A DNA stretch of 6,807 bases from Patescibacteria group bacterium UBA2193 (GTDB lineage Bacteria; Patescibacteriota; Minisyncoccia; Moranbacterales; DUUL01): NCBI GenBank assembly GCA_002327335.1, contig DCVH01000036.1, positions 1 to 6,807 of the forward strand. The letters run 5' to 3'. Below, piece by piece: positions 1-5,518 of this stretch; positions within the stretch are counted from its first letter, which is position 1; each line of letters opens with the position of its first letter. Position numbers and translations under genes: made by a program. The notes beneath the pieces were generated by a model, which worked only from the letters and a program-made list of their open reading frames with translations, had not been told where the DNA came from and did no database searches.

Positions 1-33
1 GGAGGAGATTTGCGTTTTATTCGGCAATTTTGA
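1..33 (+). CDS. pheS: Phenylalanyl-tRNA synthetase alpha subunit, C-terminal end (partial)
   Basis: Only the last ten codons and a TGA stop lie in the window; they read GGDLRFIRQF. This matches the typical C-terminus of the PheRS alpha subunit (E. coli ends with a segment like ENDLRFLKQF), and pheT follows on the same strand, as expected for a pheST locus. The alpha subunit carries the catalytic site that activates phenylalanine and charges tRNA-Phe as part of the alpha2beta2 enzyme. Identification rests on ten residues plus gene order; the rest of the gene is outside the window. Confidence 0.85.
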   Translation, partial: GGDLRFIRQF

Positions 34-87
34 AGTAGTTAATTAGTTTCTTGGGTTATTAGTTTATTAGGAAAAGTGTATAAAATA

Positions 88-190
88 AATTTCAAATGTC
101 AAAATCTAAATAACAAATCAATTACAAATAAAAAAAGATAATTTTGAAATTTGAACTTAGAATTTGATTTGGCATTTGAGTTTTGGATTT
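88..190. repeat. AT-rich imperfect inverted repeat between pheS and pheT
   Basis: The left part (about 91-130) and the reverse complement of the right part (about 145-190) share words such as CAAATG, CCAAATCAA/ACAAATCAA and TCAAAT, giving a long imperfect hairpin with an A-rich centre (about 128-140). The rest of the 214-bp gap (34-247) shows no ORF of note and no clear promoter; TATAAA at 79-84 has no good -35 partner. AAGGAG at 195-200 lies 47 bp from the pheT ATG and cannot be its ribosome site. Repeats of this wording are, to my knowledge, frequent in Parcubacteria intergenic regions. The function is unknown; it may be a degraded non-autonomous element. Confidence 0.5.
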
Positions 191-247
191 TAATAAGGAG
201 CAATAAGTTTGATAGATATTTTTAAATTATAAATTTATTAAATAAAT

Positions 248-2668
248 ATGCGTTATTCATACAATTGGCTTAAAAAACTTTCAAAAACAGAAAAAAACAT
301 TACTGAATTAGCGAATCTTGTGATGCTGAAAGGTTTTGAATTAGAAGGAGTTGAAGATTTGAAAAAAAGATTTGATAACTTTGTGGTAGGGGAAATTGTT
401 TCAGTCGAGAAACATCCAAATGCTGATAAGTTGCGAATTGCAAAAGTAAATATTGGCACGGAAGGGAATCTGACAATTGTTTGCGGAGCGCCAAATATTG
501 AAGCTGGCCAGAAAGTTCCAGTGGCTTTGATTGGAGCGATTTTGCCAAATAGCAAAATTGAAATTAAAAAGACAGAAATTCGCGGAGAAAAATCCGAAGG
601 AATGCTTTGCGCCGAAGACGAGCTTGGAATTGGAAAAAATCATGAAGGGATATTGATTCTTGATGAAAAAACCAAAGTTGGAAGTTCACTTGCCGAGGCG
701 CTTGAATTCAATGATGAAATGATTGAGTTCGATGTTCTTCCAAATCGTGCACACGACTGCTTGAGTCATGAAGGAATGGCACGCGAAATTTCTGCGATGG
801 AGAATAGAAAAATCAAAAATCAAAATTCAACCTTGCCTACCGGCAGGCAGGAAATCAAAATCACAGATCAAAGTTCAAAATTATTAGAAATAAAAATTGA
901 GAACAAGGAACTTTGTCCGAGATATATGGGGGCGGTTTTGAACAATGTTGAGGTGAAGGAGTCTCCTCGTTGGATGCAAAATATTTTAATTACTTGCGGG
1001 ATGGAGCCGATTAATAATATCGTTGATATTACTAATTATGTAATGTTGGAAATCGGCAATCCTTTGCATGCTTTTGATTTGGAAAAAATTAAAAATCAAA
1101 CTCAAGTTGAAATTATAGTCAGAAAAGCAAAAAAAGGAGAGGAACTGATGTTGCTAAACGACGCCAAAATTGAATTAGACGAGAATGATTTGCTTATTAC
1201 AAACGGTGAGAAACCATTGGCTTTGGCAGGTATCAAAGGAGGAAAAGATTCAGGAATTTCGAATGAAACAAAAGCAATCGTCTTGGAGGCGGCGAATTTC
1301 AATGCGCTCAATATCAGGAAATCAAGACAGAGACACAATCTTTTGACGGAAGCACAAGCAAGATATGAAAAAAATATTACACCAATCCTAGCGGAAAAAG
1401 GTTTGCAAAGAGCTATTGAACTTTTTGTTGAATATGCTGGAGCGGTTCTCGAAGAGGTGGTGGATGTTAATTATTTTGATCAGAAAAAAAATATTATTGA
1501 AATTGAATTTGATAAAGTGAATAAATTGCTCGGAAAAAATATCGAGGAAAAACAAGCTAAAAGTATTTTGGAAAATCTTGGCTTTGAGATTATTTCAGAC
1601 AAATCTGGAAAAATGGAAATCGAAGTTCCTTATTGGCGGTTGGATATTGAGGGACCGAATGATTTGGCTGAGGAAATCGGAAGAATAAGCGGATATGAAA
1701 AAATTGAGAGCATGCCGATAGAAAGTTTTGTTGCTTCTCCTCAGAGAAACAATGTCAGAGATTTGGAATGGAAAGCAAGAGATTTAATGAACTCGCTTGG
1801 TTTTGATGAGGTAATTTCATATTCTTTCTACAGTCGTGAAGAGGCAAAATTATTTGAAATTAAAGATGAGCATTTTGAATTAAAAAACTCGCTTATTCCG
1901 CAACATGCACTTTTCAGAAAAACTTTGATTCCTGGGATTTTGGAAAAAGTTTCTTTGAATGCCAAAAATTTTGACCAATTTTCAATTTTTGAAATTGGAA
2001 AAATCTATAATGTTGGAAAAAATAATAATCCGGAAGAGCAGACTTTGATTTCCGGAGCATTTTATTCAAAAACTCTTTCAGCGGAAGAAAGAATCTATTT
2101 TGTTAAGGGGAAGATTGAAGAGTTTGTTGAAAAACTTTTGAACAAATCCGTTGAAACTAAATCAAAATCATCGTCGGCAAAAACACAGACGGTTGGAAAT
2201 CCATTCAATTCTTCTCGAATAGCTTTCCTTGGAATTGACGGAGAAAATATTGGACGTTTTGGTGAGATTCGGAAAGATATCAATAAATTTTATTCAATCA
2301 AATCCGATGTGGTTGTTTTCGAAATTTGTTTCAATAATTTATTTGAAATCTATCAGACATTGGAAGAAAAGTTCTATCAACCTCTTCGAAAATATCCTGT
2401 TGTTGAAAGGGATTTGGCGATGTTTGTCGAGGCAAAAACAGAAATAGGAGAGGTCAAAAATTTGATAAAAAAATATGGAAGCAAATCATTGATCTCCTGT
2501 GAGCTTTTTGATGTCTATAACGACAAAGACTCGAACCAGAAATCTTTGGCATTTCATTTTGAGTTTGGAGATAATGAAAGAACGATGACCGGAGAGGAGA
2601 TTGATAAGATAATGGAAAAAATTATCAAAGCACTTGAAGAAGCGGGGCACAAAGTCAGAAAACAATAA
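248..2668 (+). CDS. pheT: Phenylalanyl-tRNA synthetase beta subunit
   Basis: An 806-residue protein, close to the usual ~800 of bacterial PheT. It is the beta subunit of cytoplasmic alpha2beta2 PheRS, which binds tRNA-Phe and edits mischarged Tyr-tRNA-Phe. Visible domains in order: the N-terminal segment with YNWLK (1-40); an EMAP-type tRNA-binding fold (about 42-155, with VVGEI and HPNADKLRIAKV); the B3/4 editing domain from LCPRY (about 221) through NPLHAFD (about 272-278); the B5 domain (about 415-488, ending PYWRLDIEGPNDLAEEIGR); a catalytic-like core (about 490-700); and the FDX-ACB anticodon-binding domain (about 708-806, with LRKYPVVERDLAMF). The linker before LCPRY contains residues L196 to Q201 (LPTGRQ), encoded by a palindromic repeat. 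The ATG has no Shine-Dalgarno; the start is supported by alignment with the conserved N-terminus. It follows pheS by 214 bp and precedes the HD gene by 9 bp. Confidence 0.97.
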   Translation: MRYSYNWLKKLSKTEKNITELANLVMLKGFELEGVEDLKKRFDNFVVGEIVSVEKHPNADKLRIAKVNIGTEGNLTIVCGAPNIEAGQKVPVALIGAILPNSKIEIKKTEIRGEKSEGMLCAEDELGIGKNHEGILILDEKTKVGSSLAEALEFNDEMIEFDVLPNRAHDCLSHEGMAREISAMENRKIKNQNSTLPTGRQEIKITDQSSKLLEIKIENKELCPRYMGAVLNNVEVKESPRWMQNILITCGMEPINNIVDITNYVMLEIGNPLHAFDLEKIKNQTQVEIIVRKAKKGEELMLLNDAKIELDENDLLITNGEKPLALAGIKGGKDSGISNETKAIVLEAANFNALNIRKSRQRHNLLTEAQARYEKNITPILAEKGLQRAIELFVEYAGAVLEEVVDVNYFDQKKNIIEIEFDKVNKLLGKNIEEKQAKSILENLGFEIISDKSGKMEIEVPYWRLDIEGPNDLAEEIGRISGYEKIESMPIESFVASPQRNNVRDLEWKARDLMNSLGFDEVISYSFYSREEAKLFEIKDEHFELKNSLIPQHALFRKTLIPGILEKVSLNAKNFDQFSIFEIGKIYNVGKNNNPEEQTLISGAFYSKTLSAEERIYFVKGKIEEFVEKLLNKSVETKSKSSSAKTQTVGNPFNSSRIAFLGIDGENIGRFGEIRKDINKFYSIKSDVVVFEICFNNLFEIYQTLEEKFYQPLRKYPVVERDLAMFVEAKTEIGEVKNLIKKYGSKSLISCELFDVYNDKDSNQKSLAFHFEFGDNERTMTGEEIDKIMEKIIKALEEAGHKVRKQ
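819..878 (+). repeat. GC-rich palindromic repeat embedded in pheT coding sequence
   Basis: The 18-bp core TGCCTACCGGCAGGCAGG (834-851) contains a small stem (TGCC/GGCA around TACC) and is read as LPTGRQ within PheT. An identical 18-bp core occurs at 6686-6703. Here it is flanked by near-identical 12-bp direct repeats at 819-830 and 867-878 (ATCAAAATTCAA and ATCAAAGTTCAA, 11/12). The whole stretch is in frame and lies in the variable linker before the LCPRY motif, so the protein remains open. GC content of the core is strikingly higher than the surroundings. The core and repeats are directly visible; acquisition by insertion is inferred. Confidence 0.75.
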
Positions 2669-2677
2669 GCTGGAAAA

Positions 2678-3268
2678 ATGCAGAAGTACAATTATCCAAA
2701 AATTAAAAAGGAAGTTGAAACTCTTGTTAAAAATGCTTGCTTCAAAACCGTAACACGCGATCGGATTTGGGAGTTTCATATCATTCCCGTAGTTCGTTTT
2801 TCAAAAGAGCTTGGAGGGAAATTTGGAGCAGATCTGGAGGTGCTTGAATTGGCGGCATTGATGCATGATTATGCCAATATTCTGGATCGAAAAATTGAGA
2901 AAGATCATCACACAAGAAGCGCAGAGTTGGCTCGAGAAATTTTAGCAGAGCTCAGCTTTCCAGAAAATAAAATAAAGCATGTGGCGGATTGTATTGAGGC
3001 TCACCGAGGAAGCGTGAGGCAAAAACACAAAACGATTGAATCAGAAATTCTTGCTTCAGCCGATGCGATGTCTCACATTTCAGAGCCGGTTGCAATGATG
3101 CATTTGGCTTTTCGCGTCTTAGATAACAAAGTGATTGAAGGTGCTTCCTGGCTCCGAGGAAAAATTGAAAGGGACTGGGAGAAAATGATGCCGGAGGGGA
3201 GAGAAATTATTAAGGATGATTATGAAAAAATGATGAAGATGCTGGATGATACTATTAAGAGAAGGTGA
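2678..3268 (+). CDS. HD-domain metal-dependent phosphohydrolase family protein
   Basis: A 196-residue soluble protein with an HD-superfamily metal-binding signature: H34 (EFHIIPV), the H63-D64 doublet (ALMHDYANIL), H77/H78 (DHHTRSA), H109 (EAHRG) and D129 (SADAMSHI). The core covers about residues 25-140; the C-terminal tail (about 150-196) is charged and helical. HD proteins of this size hydrolyse phosphate esters of nucleotides or related small molecules, but the substrate cannot be read from sequence, and no second domain (RelA, PDE, KH) is present. The gene starts 9 bp after pheT on the same strand, so it is probably cotranscribed; the link to aminoacylation is positional only. The ATG is preceded by a weak GGA 5 bp upstream. 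No hairpin-plus-T terminator follows directly; the next structure is the palindromic element at 3328. Confidence 0.88.
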   Translation: MQKYNYPKIKKEVETLVKNACFKTVTRDRIWEFHIIPVVRFSKELGGKFGADLEVLELAALMHDYANILDRKIEKDHHTRSAELAREILAELSFPENKIKHVADCIEAHRGSVRQKHKTIESEILASADAMSHISEPVAMMHLAFRVLDNKVIEGASWLRGKIERDWEKMMPEGREIIKDDYEKMMKMLDDTIKRR

Positions 3269-3320
3269 TGTTGCTGTTTGTTATTCTTAACTAAATCAGG
3301 GAAGATATTGTGAGGTTTTT

Positions 3321-3471
3321 TAAAAATCAGGACTTACGGGTTTGAATAAAAATCATATTGTTTTCCCCAAGAAATGTTTTTTCGCAGCTGCCGTGTGAAA
3401 CGAAAGGCCGGAGAAAAAATATTTCTTGGGGAAATGCACCATATTACTTGAAACGCGTAAGTCCTAAAAAT
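3321..3471. mobile_element. MITE-like palindromic element with possible target duplication
   Basis: The ends are an 18-bp inverted repeat with two mismatches: 3329-3346 (starting AGGACTTACG) pairs with 3448-3465 (ending CGTAAGTCCT). Further in, a 22-bp stem pairs 3362-3383 with 3413-3434 (CCCCAAGAAAT against ATTTCTTGGGG in its outer part, one G-T), closing a 29-nt loop. A 7-bp pairing (3355-3361 with 3438-3444, one mismatch) bridges the two stems. The 7-bp word TAAAAAT flanks the element at 3321-3327 and 3465-3471, which fits a target-site duplication but is AT-rich enough to be chance. No transposase ORF is inside. It is best read as a non-autonomous element of about 137 bp; a structured RNA is an alternative. 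The source family was not identified. Confidence 0.65.
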
Positions 3472-3477
3472 ATTACA

Positions 3478-3483
3478 TATAAT
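3478..3483 (+). promoter_or_regulatory. Possible -10 box upstream of rnhB
   Basis: A perfect TATAAT lies just after the right end of the palindromic element, but no good -35 is found at 16-19 bp; TTGAAA at 3448-3453 is 24 bp away. If used, the transcript would carry the 76-bp inverted-repeat element in a long rnhB leader. No better promoter was seen between 3594 and 3661. Confidence 0.25.
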
Positions 3484-3517
3484 AGCAGTATTTAATTTTT
3501 TAATTTGATTGATGACG

Positions 3518-3593
3518 TGTGAAATCTCAGATAACATATTTTCTCCTAACGCAAGACGTTGACACTCGAAAATATGTTATCTGAGATTTCACA
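3518..3593. mobile_element. 76-bp element: perfect 26-bp inverted repeat around a 24-bp centre
   Basis: Positions 3518-3543 and 3568-3593 are exact reverse complements over 26 bp; the left arm begins TGTGAAATCTCAG and the right arm ends CTGAGATTTCACA. The 24-bp centre contains a mini-hairpin (AACG at 3548-3551 with CGTT at 3557-3560). The outer ends are TGT and ACA, the pattern of IS3/IS481-type termini, suggesting a solo end pair or internally deleted derivative of such an insertion sequence. This family link is inference from the ends alone. No target duplication is evident and no T-run follows the right arm, so it is not a standard terminator. Confidence 0.65.
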
Positions 3594-3661
3594 TTCGGCT
3601 GTTAGTATCCCAAAAATTTAAAAGAAAGTTTGGATGATTTGAATTTTGATATTTTTTAAAC

Positions 3662-4336
3662 ATGATTTTACCAAAAACGAAAATTGAAGAAGATTGTCTT
3701 GGAAGGGGGCAGTATGTGATTGGGATTGATGAGGCTGGTCGAGGACCCTTGGCGGGGCCGGTGGTGGCATCCGCCGTTTTGATTTTTCCGGAAACGATTT
3801 CAGCAGAAGTTGATTTTGATCGAGAATTGATTCGAGACAGCAAAACACTTTCAGAAAAACAACGGGATGAAATTTATGAGCATATCAATAATAATCCAAA
3901 TCTTTTTCAAATAGGCGTTGGAGAAGTTTCTCATTTAATGATTGATAAGGTCAATATTCTTAACGCCACTTTTTTGGCAATGCGATTGGCAGTGGATGAA
4001 TTATTGACCAAGATTTTTCAGGATGAAAAACTTTCCAAAATAATCAATCGTGAAAATCTTTGTCTTCTTGTTGATGGAAATAGAAAAATTCCAAAGATAA
4101 ATTTGGAACAAAAAGTTTTTGCTAAAGGGGATCGCGATTTTTTCTCAATTGCCGCTGCTTCAATTTGTGCCAAAGTCAGGAGAGATCGAATGATGAGAAA
4201 ATTCCACGAAGAGTTTCCGGAATATTGTCTTGATCAACACAAGGGTTATGGCACCAAACTTCATTACGAAAAAATAAAAAAATTCGGCCCATGCCGAATT
4301 CATCGAAGAAGTTTTAATTTGGGACTTGAGAGTTGA
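3662..4336 (+). CDS. rnhB: Ribonuclease HII
   Basis: A 224-residue RNase HII, which cleaves the RNA strand of RNA-DNA hybrids and nicks at single ribonucleotides in DNA. The signature GIDEAGRGPLAGPV is at 21-34 with catalytic D23 and E24. The third acid is D138 in VDGN and the fourth is D157 in KGD, spaced as in E. coli D108 and D126. The SIAAASICAKVRRDR block (162-176), HKGYGT (193-198) and the tail H214-R215-R216-S217-F218 are also typical. The length is normal and all catalytic residues are present. An in-frame TGA at 3647-3649 and lack of another ATG fix the start at 3662. There is no Shine-Dalgarno, so initiation may be SD-independent. The gene is separated from the HD gene by two palindromic elements and probably has its own promoter. 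Confidence 0.96.
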   Translation: MILPKTKIEEDCLGRGQYVIGIDEAGRGPLAGPVVASAVLIFPETISAEVDFDRELIRDSKTLSEKQRDEIYEHINNNPNLFQIGVGEVSHLMIDKVNILNATFLAMRLAVDELLTKIFQDEKLSKIINRENLCLLVDGNRKIPKINLEQKVFAKGDRDFFSIAAASICAKVRRDRMMRKFHEEFPEYCLDQHKGYGTKLHYEKIKKFGPCRIHRRSFNLGLES

Positions 4337-4353
4337 TTGTATTATAGTATATA

Positions 4354-4388
4354 AAAAACGGACTACTGATTTTTCAGAGCCCGTTTTT
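4354..4388. terminator. Bidirectional intrinsic terminator, rnhB / membrane protein gene
   Basis: The stem AAAAACGG/CCGTTTTT (4354-4361 with 4381-4388) continues through CT/AG and CTGA/TCAG, with one A/C mismatch and one bulged A, closed by a T loop. A T-run forms on both strands. On the minus strand the mismatch becomes a G-U pair, so the hairpin is slightly better for the membrane gene, whose stop codon is 7 bp from it; it also lies 17 bp after the rnhB stop. Confidence 0.85.
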
Positions 4389-4395
4389 GTTGTGA

Positions 4396-5268
4396 TTAAA
4401 ATTGGAAATTGATTTCGATTGGGATGAATATTTTCTGGGAGATTAACCGGTAATTAAGAATGCCGAAGAGTGATCCCAAGATTCCACCGAAGATAATCAG
4501 CGTTGTCATTTCAATTAAAGACATTGAAGGTGAAATGAGAATTGAATAACTTGTTGTTCCACCGATAACTCCATTGACAGCACAGAGGATTCGTTCCTTG
4601 GAATAGATGTCGATTAAAATACAAATAAATTGGGCCACAATCCAAGGTGGCAAATAGCAGATAAAAAAAACTAAACATCCAATTACGGGAATAAAAACCC
4701 CCATGAAAATACCTTTAGGCATTTTTTTAGAGGCTTCTACTAGACCTTTCATTATCCAGCGCCAATAATCTTTGTATGAAACATTTTTTTCATTTAAAAA
4801 AGGTTCTCCTGGGTGTTCAGTTTCAAACCCCGTATCTGTTATTAATATGATTATAAAATTTGTTAAGGCAAGCAAGACAATGTAAAACAAAAAAACGAGT
4901 ACGACATCGTCATTAAGAGAAGGCTGTTTTTGATCAAGATACAATGCTTTTTCAAGGAGGCCCTGGGTTAGGTAGAAAAAAATATTAGATAGTAATAATG
5001 CAGAATAGAATATCGGATGTTCTTTCCCGGTCCATTTTTTCAGTTTTTTAAACATTGCTAGAAATGGTTTGATTATCTTATCTCGCAATTTTTTACCGAA
5101 TTTTTTAAATGCCAAAAAAGTTTCTCGAAATTCATAGCTCAGATATCCTCCCGCCATTCCAGTTAGAATCCCTAGCCACCAAAAACTTGGTGTGAGAATG
5201 AGTGCTACTGCACAGCAAGTTGCACCACCCACAAAACAGGCCAAAGCGATTTTATAAGTTGTTTTCAT
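4396..5268 (-). CDS. Multi-pass membrane protein of unknown function
   Basis: A 290-residue protein I do not recognise. Hydrophobic segments lie at about 7-25, 29-45 (glycine-rich, GILTGMAGG), 86-105, 122-144, 187-206, 208-220, 228-248 and 254-274 (FGGILGSLFG), giving about six to eight membrane spans. Between the second and third spans is a lysine-rich stretch (55-82, with 11 Lys and one Arg), which by the positive-inside rule should be cytoplasmic. A polar loop at 145-185 holds T146, E149/E151/H152 and a W169-x-W171 pair. No catalytic motif, ABC signature or transporter motif was seen, and no cleavable signal peptide is clear. The start has the only strong ribosome site of the window (AAGGAG, 8 bp upstream). 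It is divergent from the TrmB-like gene and may be its target (inference). Confidence 0.85.
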   Translation of the reverse strand: MKTTYKIALACFVGGATCCAVALILTPSFWWLGILTGMAGGYLSYEFRETFLAFKKFGKKLRDKIIKPFLAMFKKLKKWTGKEHPIFYSALLLSNIFFYLTQGLLEKALYLDQKQPSLNDDVVLVFLFYIVLLALTNFIIILITDTGFETEHPGEPFLNEKNVSYKDYWRWIMKGLVEASKKMPKGIFMGVFIPVIGCLVFFICYLPPWIVAQFICILIDIYSKERILCAVNGVIGGTTSYSILISPSMSLIEMTTLIIFGGILGSLFGILNYRLISQKIFIPIEINFQF

Positions 5269-5276
5269 AAGTCATT

Positions 5277-5282
5277 CTCCTT
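5277..5282 (-). promoter_or_regulatory. Strong Shine-Dalgarno of the membrane protein gene
   Basis: On the minus strand AAGGAG lies 8 bp before the ATG (5268-5266). It contrasts with pheT, rnhB and the GIY-YIG gene, which show none, and supports this start codon. Confidence 0.85.
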
Positions 5283-5298
5283 TTTGAGATTTTTTGTC

Positions 5299-5312
5299 AA
5301 AGAAGCTTCTTT
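5299..5312. promoter_or_regulatory. 14-bp perfect palindrome in the membrane gene leader
   Basis: AAAGAAGCTTCTTT is a perfect palindrome 31-44 bp upstream of the membrane protein start. It could be an operator or form a small leader hairpin. No protein is assigned to it. Confidence 0.4.
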
Positions 5313-5358
5313 TCAGGTTGAGTCAGAATAGTAATAAAGTTAATGAAAATAAACAAAT

Positions 5359-5376
5359 AAGTTTTTGCAAAAACTT
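5359..5376. promoter_or_regulatory. 18-bp perfect palindrome, candidate operator
   Basis: AAGTTTTTGCAAAAACTT is perfectly symmetric and sits in the divergent spacer, just downstream of the proposed minus-strand -10 box (5401-5406). A dimeric winged-helix protein such as the adjacent TrmB-like regulator would be a natural ligand; this is inference. It does not precede a T-run, so terminator function is unlikely. Confidence 0.5.
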
Positions 5377-5400
5377 GTATATCCCTTTGTTTAAAGCATT

Positions 5401-5430
5401 ATTATATTTATCAAGTTTTAAATTTGACAA
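5401..5430 (-). promoter_or_regulatory. Promoter of the membrane protein gene
   Basis: On the minus strand TTGTCA (5430-5425, one mismatch to TTGACA) is followed after 18 bp by a perfect TATAAT (5406-5401). Transcription would start near 5394, giving a leader of about 125 nt that contains both palindromes. The -35 box overlaps the first plus-strand TTGACA. Confidence 0.6.
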
Positions 5431-5465
5431 AAAAATTTGACACTTTTTAAAAATGTTATTAAATT
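5420..5465 (+). promoter_or_regulatory. Promoter region of the TrmB-like gene with a 10-bp direct repeat
   Basis: AAATTTGACA occurs at 5420-5429 and again at 5433-5442, a 13-bp period, giving two perfect TTGACA boxes. With the second (5437-5442) a 17-bp spacer leads to TAAATT (5460-5465, 4/6 to TATAAT). The doubled box may be one -35 plus a regulator half-site. The -10 is weak, which fits a promoter needing or limited by a regulator. Confidence 0.45.
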
Positions 5466-5484
5466 GATGTCATAAGACTAATGG

Positions 5485-5504
5485 ATTCCCGCCTGCGCGG
5501 GAAT
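5485..5504. repeat. dRS3-like GC-rich hairpin in the leader of the TrmB-like gene
   Basis: ATTCCCGC (5485-5492) and GCGGGAAT (5497-5504) form a perfect 8-bp stem around CTGC. It matches the pattern ATTCCC-N8-GGGAAT known for Neisseria dRS3 repeats and seen in other bacteria. It ends 14 bp before the ATG, so a transcript from the proposed promoter would carry this hairpin right before the start region. Confidence 0.7.
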
Positions 5505-5518
5505 GACAAAAAGAAGAT

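Noticed and set aside
195..232. Tiny ORF after AAGGAG (TTG start, LIDIFKL)
   Set aside because: Seven codons only, no conservation visible; more likely a displaced ribosome site or chance.
34..247. T-box or attenuator controlling pheT
   Set aside because: No T-box sequence, specifier loop, Phe-rich leader peptide or terminator with a T-run could be made out; the structure is an AT-rich imperfect inverted repeat.
2095..2779. Small ORFs antisense to or out of frame with pheT and the HD gene
   Set aside because: They are fully covered by conserved genes and have low-complexity, non-conserved composition.
3334..3537. Minus-strand 67-codon ORF in the HD-rnhB gap
   Set aside because: It is mostly read through the palindromic element; no recognisable protein features.
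3321..3593. CRISPR array
   Set aside because: The repeats are inverted pairs of two different elements, not regularly spaced direct repeats, and no cas gene is present.
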